NCBI GenBank assembly: GCA_900548905.1
Contig: URMK01000017.1
Location: 42,091-106,090 of the forward strand
Length of the DNA: 64,000 bases
Source of the DNA: an uncultured Lachnospiraceae bacterium
Lineage (GTDB): Bacteria > Bacillota > Clostridia > Lachnospirales > Lachnospiraceae
Direction: 5' to 3'
In this document: positions 52,380 to 61,155 of the stretch, piece after piece
Layout: each line of letters opens with the position of its first letter
How positions within the stretch are numbered: the stretch's first letter is position 1
The notes under the pieces: model-generated
Database searches by the model: none
The model's input: the letters and a program-made list of their open reading frames with translations, nothing else
What the model was told of the DNA's origin: nothing
Translations under genes and position numbers: made by a program

Positions 52380-53270
52380 ATGCACAAAAAAACAATGTCC
52401 AGAGACGTACTGGTATTTAAGGCAGTGGGCTATCCCCTTATTTTTCTGTTTGCCGCGGTATGCCTGATTCCCTTTTTGATTGTAATAGGTTCTTCCTTCA
52501 CCTCGGAGAGCTACATCATCCGCAACGGATACAGCATTTTTCCCAAGGAATGGTCCATTGAAAGCTACGCAACCATTTTCCGCAGTCCCATGGCGATTAT
52601 CCGGGCCTATATGGTGACCATTTTTGTGACGGTTGCCGGGACTGTGCTGAGCGTGTTCCTAAATACCATGGCGGGATATGTGCTGCAGAGAAAGGATTTT
52701 GAGTGGAGAAACAAGCTGTCCTTTTTCTACTTTTTCACAACCCTGTTCAGCGGAGGCCTTATGCCCTGGTATATCATGTGTGTGAAATATCTGCATCTGA
52801 AGGACAGCGTCTGGGCTATGATTCTGCCCGGGATTGTTTCGGTATGGAATATCCTGCTGGTAAAGGGCTTTATGGCGGGAATCCCCTTTGAAATGACGGA
52901 GTCCGCTAAAATCGACGGCGCGGGTGATTTCTCGATTTTCCTAAAGCTCATCTGGCCGCTGTCCAAGCCGGTGATAGCCACTATCGGGCTGTTCACCGCG
53001 CTGACCTACTGGAATGACTGGTACAATTCGATGCTGTTTATCAATAATGACCATCTTTACAGCCTTCAATACCAGCTTTATAAGCTGCTCAACGATGCCA
53101 AGGTGCTGCGGCAGCTGGCGTCGGAAGCGGGTATTGTGGTGGATACGGTGCCTATTGAATCTATGAAAATGGCTTTGACCGTAGTGGTAACAGGACCCAT
53201 TGTCCTTCTCTACCCTTTCGTACAAAGATATTTTATTAAAGGTTTGACGCTGGGGGCTGTTAAGGGCTGA
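52380..53270 (+). CDS. Carbohydrate ABC transporter permease, YtcP/LplC type
   Basis: A 296-residue permease. AAAGGAGG just upstream fixes ATG 52380, 16 bases after the first permease; an ATG at 52341 lies inside the upstream gene. It has six TM segments. The EAA loop reads EMTESAKIDGAGDFSIFLKLIWPLSKP. The C-terminal signature GPIVLLYPFVQRYFIKGLTLGAVKG is typical of the YtcP/LplC group, which imports oligosaccharides. Confidence 0.92.
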   Translation: MHKKTMSRDVLVFKAVGYPLIFLFAAVCLIPFLIVIGSSFTSESYIIRNGYSIFPKEWSIESYATIFRSPMAIIRAYMVTIFVTVAGTVLSVFLNTMAGYVLQRKDFEWRNKLSFFYFFTTLFSGGLMPWYIMCVKYLHLKDSVWAMILPGIVSVWNILLVKGFMAGIPFEMTESAKIDGAGDFSIFLKLIWPLSKPVIATIGLFTALTYWNDWYNSMLFINNDHLYSLQYQLYKLLNDAKVLRQLASEAGIVVDTVPIESMKMALTVVVTGPIVLLYPFVQRYFIKGLTLGAVKG

Positions 53271-53308
53271 CAAAATAGTTTATGATAAAAAACGGGAGGA
53301 TTTTAAGA

Positions 53309-54901
53309 ATGAGAAATTGGAAGAAACTTACGGCGCTGCTTCTCACAGGCGTCCTGTCTGTGTCCATGCTGGCCGGCTGCGGCGGGGAAAAATCAAATAC
53401 CCCGGCCGCGGGCACGGCGGAAGGTACCGCAGAAGCCCTGGCAACGGAAACGGGACTCACCTATAACGGCCAGGATGTTTCCGAGCCGGTGGAACTGGTC
53501 ATGTACTATATTGGTGATAAAACAGAAGATGAGGATCTTGTCCTGGAGGAAATCAATAAAATACTAAAAGAAAAAATTAACGCCACCCTGGTGCTTAAAA
53601 ATATGTCCTTCAGCGATTATTCCACAAAGTATGCGCTTACCATCGCGGGCGGCGAGAATTTCGACCTGATTTATACTTCCACCTGGGCTTATTACCAGTC
53701 GGAAGCCAACAAAGGGGCTTTTGCGGAAGTGACAGAGCAGGTGCTGAATGATTATATGCCTCTACACAAGGAAAATCAGGCGGAAGCTTCCTGGGGCCAG
53801 GCGCAGATTGGCGGCAAGGTTTATTTTGTGCCCTGCAACATGGCGAATGTGAGCGCCAATGCCGTATTGATCCGCGGTGATTTGCGGGAAAAATACGGCC
53901 TGGACAGGCTGGAAAAGGAAGCGGATCTGGAAGAATATTATATGGCGGTGGCAAAGGATACGGATTCCCAGGTCACTTATGCGTATGATGCTTCCCAGAA
54001 CAATGATACCTCCAAAGAAATCCTGCTTCAGTCTAAGAACGACTGGGGAAGAATGGAGGGAGCGCTTGTTAATTATGTATCCTATAAATATACCGATGAT
54101 TTTTCCGCGGACGATTTGTTCTGGATGTATGGGACGAAAGAATATCTGGAATATGCCAAACTCATGAAGAAATGGGCGGACAGCGGCTTCTGGTCCAAGA
54201 GCGCCATTGCCAACTCCACCGATGTTAAGGAAGCCTTCCTGAACGGAACAAGCGCCTCCTATACACAGAACCTCGGTTCCGTAGGTGCGGTTGCCTCAGA
54301 AATAGAAGAAAACCACCCGGAATGGAAGCCGGAAGTATATGATTTGTTCCCTGACGCCCATCGCTTTTTTGCAGCGTATACCGGGGACGGCGTGGCTGTG
54401 CTTGCCAATTCCCAGAACCAGGCGCGTGCGTTCATGGCTTTGGATCTCATGAAGTTCGACCCGGATTTATATTATCTGATCCGTCACGGCATCAAAGGTG
54501 TCCATTACGATGTGACAGACGACGGCATGTGGAAGCCCGGCCCTGATATGAACAAAAATACGTATGGCAACGGATTCTCCTGGGGTTTTAAGAATTCCAT
54601 GTATGATATGACAAGGGAAGGTACCTTTAAGGATCAGTATGAAATCGGTGAAATCTGGAAGGCAAAAGCCATTGAAGGCCCTACAACCGCATTTTCTTTT
54701 GATGACAGCAATGTGAAAAATGAGCTTGCCAACCTTCAGAGTGTATACACGCAGTATGCGCCGCTGCTGGATCTTGGATTAGTTGATGATGTGGAAAAGA
54801 CACTCGATGAATTCAATAAACAGGCGGAAGCCGCCGGGCTCCGGAAAATTATGGACGAAGCAAAGGCACAGGTCGCGGCTTTCCTTGAAAGTGCCAAATA
54901 A
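53309..54901 (+). CDS. Extracellular solute-binding lipoprotein
   Basis: A 530-residue lipoprotein. GGGAGGA at 53295 fixes ATG 53309. The N-terminal signal (MRNWKKLTALLLTGVLSVSM) ends in the lipobox L-A-G-C with Cys after Gly. A Gly/Thr/Ala-rich linker follows, then a type-I periplasmic-binding fold (EPVELVMYYIGDKTEDEDLVLEEINKIL; GGENFDLIYTSTW). The length fits LipO-type oligosaccharide binders. It is the only protein recognised in this window with a clear export signal. The gene is followed by a perfect hairpin. Confidence 0.93.
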   Translation: MRNWKKLTALLLTGVLSVSMLAGCGGEKSNTPAAGTAEGTAEALATETGLTYNGQDVSEPVELVMYYIGDKTEDEDLVLEEINKILKEKINATLVLKNMSFSDYSTKYALTIAGGENFDLIYTSTWAYYQSEANKGAFAEVTEQVLNDYMPLHKENQAEASWGQAQIGGKVYFVPCNMANVSANAVLIRGDLREKYGLDRLEKEADLEEYYMAVAKDTDSQVTYAYDASQNNDTSKEILLQSKNDWGRMEGALVNYVSYKYTDDFSADDLFWMYGTKEYLEYAKLMKKWADSGFWSKSAIANSTDVKEAFLNGTSASYTQNLGSVGAVASEIEENHPEWKPEVYDLFPDAHRFFAAYTGDGVAVLANSQNQARAFMALDLMKFDPDLYYLIRHGIKGVHYDVTDDGMWKPGPDMNKNTYGNGFSWGFKNSMYDMTREGTFKDQYEIGEIWKAKAIEGPTTAFSFDDSNVKNELANLQSVYTQYAPLLDLGLVDDVEKTLDEFNKQAEAAGLRKIMDEAKAQVAAFLESAK

Positions 54902-54927
54902 GCGGACGTAAAGAAAAAAACGGTAAC

Positions 54928-54972
54928 GATGCACACAAATGGCGGAAGCGTGTTTGTGTGCATCCTCTTTCT
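54928..54972 (+). terminator. Hairpin between the binding protein and GH140-like genes
   Basis: A perfect 12-bp stem (54928-54939 and 54953-54964) is followed by a short, interrupted U-run. It likely gives partial read-through and protects the binding-protein mRNA, so expression of the downstream hydrolase would be lower (inference). Confidence 0.65.
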
Positions 54973-55021
54973 ATATATCCGCAACAGGAAAGATACAGGA
55001 AAGGTTAGGGACAGGTAAAAA

Positions 55022-56353
55022 ATGAACCGGATGATATATGAAAAACCATGGGAAAAGGGCAGCCTGCGGGTGACGGAAAACGGCAGATATTTTTGTAATG
55101 GAAAGACCCCTTTTTTCTGGATGGGGGATACCGCGTGGCTGTTATTCCACCGGCTTACCCTGGAGGAGGCCCGCCGTTATCTGCGCAGCAGGAAAGAGCT
55201 GGGCATGAATGTCATTCTGGCGGATTTCCTCCACAGCCCGCAGCAGGAAAACCTGGCCGGGGAGAGCGCTCTGCTGGAAGGGAATTTTTCCAGGATTAAC
55301 AAAGACGGCGGGTTCTGGGAACATGTGGATCAGGTGATCGGGATAGCAAAAGAGCTGGGGCTTTATCTCGGGCTGCTTCCCGTATGGGGCAGCAATATTG
55401 TGGCGGGGGGAAGCCTGAATGAGGAGAACCTGGACGGCTATCTGGATTTTATCCTGGAACGTTATCATGACGCGCCCAACCTGATCTGGATCGTGGGCGG
55501 AGATGTGAGAGGGGATGTGAACCGGGAACTTTTCTGCCGGATGGGAAAGCGGATGAAGGCGGATCGGCCCGACCGTCTGGTGGGGTATCATCCTTTTGGA
55601 AGAACCAGTTCCTCCCTGTGGTTCCATGAGGAGCCCTGGCTGGATTTCAACCTGTTCCAGTCCGGGCACCGCAGATATGACCAGACAGCCCTTGGCGCAT
55701 GGGATGATAACAGCACAAAGGAGGGCTGCTTTGGGGAAGACTGCTGGCGGTATGTAAAACGGGATTATGAAAAAATGCCTGTGAAGCCGGTGCTGGACGG
55801 AGAGCCCTCCTATGAGTGGGTGGTACAGGGGCTTCACGACCTGTCGCAGCCTTACTGGAAGGCTGCGGATGTGCGCCGGTATGCGTACTGGAATGTGTTC
55901 GCAGGAGCGGCCGGGCATACCTACGGGCATAATTCCATCATGCAGTTTTACCGGGATCTGTCACAGGAGGGGGCTTTCGGCGCCAAATATCTGTGGTCGG
56001 ATGCCATCCATCATCCCGGCGGGGCCCAGATGATCCATCTGAAGAAGCTGATGGAAGAGGTGGATTATGAAAAGGGAAGACCTGCCGGGGAACTGCTTCT
56101 TATGGAACAGGGGGTAAAATATGATTATGTGAGCGTATTCGCAGGGGAAGACTTCCTGTTCGCCTATACCTTTACCGGAAGAGCCGTCCGTCTGTCCTTA
56201 AAAGCGTTTCAAGGAAAAGGAATGAGCGCCTATTGGATGGATCCGGTGACAGGGCTGCGGACGTTTATCTGCGAAGTGACCGGAAAAGAGGAAGCGGTAT
56301 TTCTGCCTACTGAGAGAGAGGACGGATGTGACAGCGTACTGGTGATATGGTGA
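55022..56353 (+). CDS. DUF4038 glycoside hydrolase, GH140-like
   Basis: A 443-residue protein with no signal peptide. RYFCNGKTPFFWMGDTAWLLFHRLTLEEARRYLRSRKELGMNVI is the DUF4038 opening. LIWIVGGDVRGD and KPVLDGEPSYEW supply the acidic pair that in GH140 apiosidases forms the Asp/Glu catalytic centre. YGHNSIMQFY and a C-terminal beta domain (YWMDPVTGLRTFICEV) follow. It is the fourth gene after the importer and probably reads through the hairpin. Apiosidase is the only characterised activity I know for this family; other furanosides are possible. Confidence 0.78.
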   Translation: MNRMIYEKPWEKGSLRVTENGRYFCNGKTPFFWMGDTAWLLFHRLTLEEARRYLRSRKELGMNVILADFLHSPQQENLAGESALLEGNFSRINKDGGFWEHVDQVIGIAKELGLYLGLLPVWGSNIVAGGSLNEENLDGYLDFILERYHDAPNLIWIVGGDVRGDVNRELFCRMGKRMKADRPDRLVGYHPFGRTSSSLWFHEEPWLDFNLFQSGHRRYDQTALGAWDDNSTKEGCFGEDCWRYVKRDYEKMPVKPVLDGEPSYEWVVQGLHDLSQPYWKAADVRRYAYWNVFAGAAGHTYGHNSIMQFYRDLSQEGAFGAKYLWSDAIHHPGGAQMIHLKKLMEEVDYEKGRPAGELLLMEQGVKYDYVSVFAGEDFLFAYTFTGRAVRLSLKAFQGKGMSAYWMDPVTGLRTFICEVTGKEEAVFLPTEREDGCDSVLVIW

Positions 56354-56426
56354 GGAGGCAGCGGCCTCCTGCGCAGCTGGCCGGAGATAAGCCACTATAG
56401 ATACGTCCGGCGGCACCTGACTGCTC

Positions 56427-57245
56427 CTACTCCTGCCCGGTCCTGCGCTGCCTGTATTCCCGGGGAGATATCTGTTCGTATTTCCTGAAAAAGCGGGACA
56501 GATAATAGGCATCGCAAAAATCCAGCTCCTCTGCAATCCGGCAGAGGGGCTGATTTGTGGTCAGCATCCGTTTTTTGATCTCCTGGAGAAGGAGCTGTTC
56601 CATATAATCCTTAAGCCCGATACCGGTATCCTGCCGGAAGCTGCGGGACAGGATGTGCCGGGGGATCCCAAGAGCCTGTGAAATATGGGAAATGCGCAGC
56701 CCTGCGCTCAGGCGGGCGGTAATAAAGTTCAGAACCTCATGCTGCCGGTAAAAGCCGGCATAGTCATTCCCATAGCCCTTTTCTTTGACCGCCTGTGCAA
56801 GAAAACCGGATATCAGATCCATAAATAGGGATTTCAGCCGCAGAAGACAGGAGAGGGAACCGTTTTGTGCAAAGGTGATCAGATCCTCCGGGCAGCCGTC
56901 CGGACAGGGGGCATCCAGATATTCCCTGAGTCCGTTGAAAATATCCACCCCCGGAAAAAGTTCCAGTTCAAAATGAATATAAAATTTTTCTATCTGCGAG
57001 GTACATACATAGTTATACCGGGAGCCGGCCGGGATCAAATACATGTTTCCGGGCAGCAGAGGACAGCATGTACCGTCCCGCTCTATATAGGCATTTCCGC
57101 TCCGAATAAAATACAGCCGGTTAAAGGAAGATATTACATCATTAAACCGCCAGCTTTTATCTCCATGAAATATCCCGTTTTCTATGATACGCAGTTCCAG
57201 CCTGTTCAGGTCGGTGTTGAGTAGGGGAAAGGATTGGTTGCTCAT
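56427..57245 (-). CDS. AraC-family transcriptional regulator
   Basis: A 272-residue regulator (start MSNQS at 57245; an earlier ATG at 57278 has no ribosome site either). The N-terminal sensor (FNRLYFIRSGNAYIERDGTCCPLLPGNMYLIPAGSRYNY) is cupin-like. The C-terminal HTH pair reads LRISHISQALGIPRHILSRSFRQDTGIGLKDYM and LCRIAEELDFCDAYYLSRFFRKYEQISPREYR. It is divergent from the URO-D-family gene at 57357, so it probably regulates that gene. It converges on the GH140-like gene across a short hairpin (arms 56353-56359 and 56364-56370). Confidence 0.9.
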   Translation of the reverse strand: MSNQSFPLLNTDLNRLELRIIENGIFHGDKSWRFNDVISSFNRLYFIRSGNAYIERDGTCCPLLPGNMYLIPAGSRYNYVCTSQIEKFYIHFELELFPGVDIFNGLREYLDAPCPDGCPEDLITFAQNGSLSCLLRLKSLFMDLISGFLAQAVKEKGYGNDYAGFYRQHEVLNFITARLSAGLRISHISQALGIPRHILSRSFRQDTGIGLKDYMEQLLLQEIKKRMLTTNQPLCRIAEELDFCDAYYLSRFFRKYEQISPREYRQRRTGQE

Positions 57246-57356
57246 TTTAAAAGTCCATCTTTCTGTTCCATAAAACAATGTACATTTCCATTGCAGCTAT
57301 TATAATGGATTACAGATGAAAAATCCAGAGGACAAAAGTATAAGGAGGTAAAAGAA

Positions 57357-58415
57357 ATGTCATATAAAGAAGGAATGGAAGCCATCTTCCTGGAAATGCC
57401 GGAAAAAGTACCCAGGACGGAGTATTCCGCAGATTTTCACTGGGATCTGGTACACCGGGTCACGGGCATGGAGGTGAATTCCAAAAGTCCATGCGAAGTG
57501 CAGAACCGTGCGGCCAGTGCGTTCCGGAAAGCATGGGATTATGGGTTTGTATGGAATATACGTGTGGGGGCGGATGCTCTGGATCGGTGCAGAACACGCA
57601 TGGGACATGCGGAGTATGCCGCGGGCGGAACGGACTACAGCAGCCGGGTGGAATGTCCCTTTGCGGATCCGGAAGAGGCATTTGCTTTTTCACCGGAGGA
57701 AGTGTATGGGAAGTTGGATGAAAAACAGCTTGTTGCCATGTTTAATGAGGATTATCACAGTAAAACAGCAATGACACCGGATGCCGTCAATACGACGGGC
57801 GTGTATATCACCATGGTTTCCGGCCTGCTGGAAATCTTCGGCTGGGATATCCTGCTCATGGCCATGGGGATTGATGCAAAGGCTTTCGGGGAAACCGCAA
57901 ACCGGTATGGAAAATGGATACAGCAGTATTTCAATGCGCTCGCCCTGTGTGAAGCGCCGGTGGTGAAGGTGCACGACGATATCACATGGACATCGGGAGC
58001 TTTTGCCCATCCCGATTGGTACCGGGAGTTTATTTTTCCCAATTATAAACGGCTGTTCGCACCTCTGCGGGAAGCCGGAAAGAAAATTATTTTCACTTCC
58101 GACGGGAATTATACGGAATTTATCGATGATATCGCCGCCTGCGGGGTAAACGGCTTTGTGATGGAGCCTACCACAGATATGAAATATGTGGCGGAAAAAT
58201 ACGGGAAAACCCATTCCTTTATCGGAAATGCGGATACCAGGATTCTTCTTAGCGGCAGCAGGGAGGATATCTATAACGAGGTAAAGCGCTGTATGGATAT
58301 CGGAAAGTCCTGCCCCGGTTTTTTCATGGCAGTGGGAAACCATATCCCGCCCAATACACCGGTGGAGAACTGCCTGTATTATAACGAAGTTTTTGAAAAA
58401 CTCCGGAAGCGTTAA
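57357..58415 (+). CDS. Uroporphyrinogen-decarboxylase-family protein lacking HxC zinc ligands
   Basis: A 352-residue URO-D-fold protein. The barrel has VRVGADALD-like, APVVKVHDDITWTSGAFAHPDWYREFIFPNYKRLFAPLREAGKKIIFTSDGN and GFFMAVGNHIPPNTPVENC elements. The position of the MtaA-type HxC reads T-S-D, and the third ligand position has Asn-His, so zinc binding in the methyltransferase manner is unlikely. It may bind a different metal or act as a decarboxylase or lyase. An AAGGAGG site lies 8 bases upstream. It is divergent from an AraC regulator and ends at a strong terminator. Confidence 0.78.
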   Translation: MSYKEGMEAIFLEMPEKVPRTEYSADFHWDLVHRVTGMEVNSKSPCEVQNRAASAFRKAWDYGFVWNIRVGADALDRCRTRMGHAEYAAGGTDYSSRVECPFADPEEAFAFSPEEVYGKLDEKQLVAMFNEDYHSKTAMTPDAVNTTGVYITMVSGLLEIFGWDILLMAMGIDAKAFGETANRYGKWIQQYFNALALCEAPVVKVHDDITWTSGAFAHPDWYREFIFPNYKRLFAPLREAGKKIIFTSDGNYTEFIDDIAACGVNGFVMEPTTDMKYVAEKYGKTHSFIGNADTRILLSGSREDIYNEVKRCMDIGKSCPGFFMAVGNHIPPNTPVENCLYYNEVFEKLRKR

Positions 58416-58447
58416 TTCTGCCCTGTAAAGCGTGCCTGCAGGGCCGG

Positions 58448-58488
58448 AACAGCCGTCCCGTTCTCCGCAGAATGGGCCGGCTGTTTTA
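58448..58488 (+). terminator. Rho-independent terminator
   Basis: A 17-bp stem with one mismatch and one G-T pair (58448-58464 and 58469-58485), loop CCGC, followed by TTTTA. It lies between convergent genes. Confidence 0.85.
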
Positions 58489-58515
58489 GCAAAAGGACGG
58501 AAGAGAACCCGGCAG

Positions 58516-61137
58516 CTATTCCGTAAGGGAAAAGCGTCCCGCAAGCAGGACATCCGCCGCATTGTCCCCCACCATGATTTCAAATTCCCCCGGCTCCACA
58601 TGCCACTGATACTGCATGTTCAGGGTACGAAGCTGCCTTCTGCCCAAAGAGATGCGGATAAGACGGCTTTCCCCGGGATACAGGGCGGTTTTTTCAAAGC
58701 CTGCCAGTTCCTTAACCGGCTTTACAACGCTGGCGCAGACATCCCTTACATAGACCTGGGCGGTCTCTTCCCCAAACACCGTGCCGGTATTGGTTACGGT
58801 AAAGGAGATGATGATTTCAGCGCCCCTTTCCACCTCGCCGGCGGAAAGTCCGCTGCCGGATATGGTGAGTCCGCTGTAGGCAAAGGTGGTATACGTGAGG
58901 CCGAAGCCGAACGGGTAAAGAGGTTCCCAGTCCATTTCCACATAGCGTTTTCCGCCGCCGGGGAAACGGTTGTAATTGCAGGGGACCTGCCCCACCGATT
59001 TGGGGAAGGACATAGGCAGCCTGCCAGAGGGAGCGGTTATGCCGAACAGGATTTCCGCAATGGCCCTGCCCCCTTTTTCGCCGGGGAACCAGGCCTCCAC
59101 GATGGCGGGGATATGCTCCTGTTCCCAGATAAGGGAAAGGGGCCTTCCGTTTTGCAATACCAGCACCACCGGAGTTCCCGTGGCAGCTATCCGTTTCAGA
59201 AAATCCGGCTGAGTGCCCGGCAGGGTCAGTTCGGTGCGATCCAGGTTTTCCCCGCTGGTCTCCGTGTTGTCTCCCAGACAGACAATTGCCACATCCGCGT
59301 TCTTTGCCGCCGCTACAGCGGCCTGTGTATTGTCCCGCCCCCGGTTATAGCCGAATAGCACTCCGGCGCCCCGGGCGTCATTACAAAATTCCAGCCGTAC
59401 GGCGTATTCCCTTCCCGCTTCAAAGGAAAAATCCGTCAGCAGGCCGTCTTTTTCCGATACACCCCAGCTGTCGAGGAGAAGCTCACCGTCCACATACAGA
59501 CGCATGCTGTCCATACCGGAAAGGCCCAGGCAGCCGGAAAAGCTTTCCGGTGCTTTCAGGATCCCGGTCCAGACAACGGAAAAAAAGGCGGCATCCACAT
59601 CCGGGTGCGGTTTGGCATATATCCAGTTAAACCGGATCATGGAATCAACCCGTGTGGTGACGGGTTCCCCTTGCATCTGCCAGCCGTTGTAATACCGGCC
59701 GGTCAGCCCTGCCGAGCCGTCTTCGCTGACGAACCAGCCCGGATGGAAGGGAATGAGCTGTTCTCCCAAATAGCTGCAGCCTTTTTCGTACAGGATCTTC
59801 GTGCCTTCCCCGGCAAGCTGCCGGATGCCGTCCAATACCGTTACCATATGCCGGGGATCATAACCGGTGCAATAATCGCCCAAAGCCGGTTCATCCGCGC
59901 CGGGGCCGATTACGGCAATGGTTTTCAAAGCGGGGGAGAGGGGAAGCAGGTTATCCTTGTTTTTTAACAGACAGATGCTTTTCCTGGCAATAGCGGCAGC
60001 CGTTTCCTGATGTTTGGGACAATTGGCTGTTTTCTCATAACGGCTTTCTTCCACATAGGGGTTTTCAAACAGGCCCAGCGCAAATTTCAGCTTCAGCACC
60101 CGGCCGCAGGCGGTGTCCAGCACGTCCTCCTGCATGCGGCCTTCCCGGATTAAGCTGCGGATGCCCTCCGTCCATTCCTCATGGGTAAAATCATAAAGCT
60201 GGAGGTCCACTCCCGCCTCCAGTCCCTGGCGGATGGCGTCCGTCTTGGAGGGCGCTGTAAAATGCCAGTCGTACAGCCGGGATACCGCCGTCATATCGGA
60301 ACGCACAAAACCGGGCATATGGAATTGTCCCCGGAGTACATCGGTGAGAATCTCACGGTCGGAGGAAACGGGCTGGCCGTCGATGGAATTATAGGAGCAC
60401 ATGGCATTCCAGGCGCCACCGTTAACAAAGGCCTCTTCAAAAACAGGCATACAATAGGCGAAGATATCCCGGCGTCCCATGGCGGAGGGTGCGCAGTTCA
60501 GGCCCGCCACCGGGGTTCCGTAGCCCACATAATGCTTCGGTTCCGCCGCTGCCGCATCGGGGGCTTTCAGATCCGAGCCCTGCATCCCTTTTACGATCTC
60601 CCGGGCGAATTCCCCGCAAAGATAGGTATCTTCCCCGAAGGATTCCTCTACGCGGCCATACCGGGGATCTCTTGTCAGATCCATGACCGGGCTGAAGGTT
60701 TCGTGGACGCCGCAGGCCCTGGCCTCCGCGGCGATGCAATGCCCCATTTCCTTTCCCAGTTCAGGCTGGAAGGTGGCGGCCAGGGAGATTTGCTGGGGAA
60801 AGCAGGTGGCATGGGTGTCAAAAAAGCCATGCAGGGCTTCCTCACTGTACAGGAAAGGTATGCCGAGCCGGGTTTCTTCCACCGCATAACGCTGCAGCCG
60901 GTTGGCGATGCGGGGGGTACAGCCGCGCAGCTGTACACTGCCCACGCTCATGCCGCCCATCAATCCGGCCATGGCATCCATATCCGTTTCCAGAACCCTG
61001 CCTTCCGGGGATGTCCTGGCAAAATCAAAGACATAAAATTGATCCGTCTGTTTTATTTTTTCTTCCAGCGTCATCCGGGAGAGCAGATCCGCGGTCCGTT
61101 CCTCTATGGAAAGAGCCGGATTTTTATAATGTTCCAT
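58516..61137 (-). CDS. GH3 beta-glycosidase with inserted PA14 domain
   Basis: An 873-residue protein with no signal peptide. The N-terminal barrel contains PFLYSEEALHGFF, AAEPKHYVGYG (Lys201-His202) and FVRSDMTAV with nucleophile Asp281. The alpha/beta sandwich starts near residue 370. A PA14 domain (about 470-600, SAGLTGRYYNGWQMQGEPV...VDGELLLDSWG) is inserted in it, then CLGDNTETSGENLDR gives the acid/base region. A fibronectin-III-like domain ends the protein (TVTNTGTVFGEETAQVYVRD). PA14 insertion is known in beta-glucosidases, where it shapes the active site. Second gene of the GH38-GH3 operon. Beta-glucosidase or beta-xylosidase activity is likely. Confidence 0.9.
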   Translation of the reverse strand: MEHYKNPALSIEERTADLLSRMTLEEKIKQTDQFYVFDFARTSPEGRVLETDMDAMAGLMGGMSVGSVQLRGCTPRIANRLQRYAVEETRLGIPFLYSEEALHGFFDTHATCFPQQISLAATFQPELGKEMGHCIAAEARACGVHETFSPVMDLTRDPRYGRVEESFGEDTYLCGEFAREIVKGMQGSDLKAPDAAAAEPKHYVGYGTPVAGLNCAPSAMGRRDIFAYCMPVFEEAFVNGGAWNAMCSYNSIDGQPVSSDREILTDVLRGQFHMPGFVRSDMTAVSRLYDWHFTAPSKTDAIRQGLEAGVDLQLYDFTHEEWTEGIRSLIREGRMQEDVLDTACGRVLKLKFALGLFENPYVEESRYEKTANCPKHQETAAAIARKSICLLKNKDNLLPLSPALKTIAVIGPGADEPALGDYCTGYDPRHMVTVLDGIRQLAGEGTKILYEKGCSYLGEQLIPFHPGWFVSEDGSAGLTGRYYNGWQMQGEPVTTRVDSMIRFNWIYAKPHPDVDAAFFSVVWTGILKAPESFSGCLGLSGMDSMRLYVDGELLLDSWGVSEKDGLLTDFSFEAGREYAVRLEFCNDARGAGVLFGYNRGRDNTQAAVAAAKNADVAIVCLGDNTETSGENLDRTELTLPGTQPDFLKRIAATGTPVVLVLQNGRPLSLIWEQEHIPAIVEAWFPGEKGGRAIAEILFGITAPSGRLPMSFPKSVGQVPCNYNRFPGGGKRYVEMDWEPLYPFGFGLTYTTFAYSGLTISGSGLSAGEVERGAEIIISFTVTNTGTVFGEETAQVYVRDVCASVVKPVKELAGFEKTALYPGESRLIRISLGRRQLRTLNMQYQWHVEPGEFEIMVGDNAADVLLAGRFSLTE

Positions 61138-61155
61138 TGGTGTTTCCCTTTCTGT

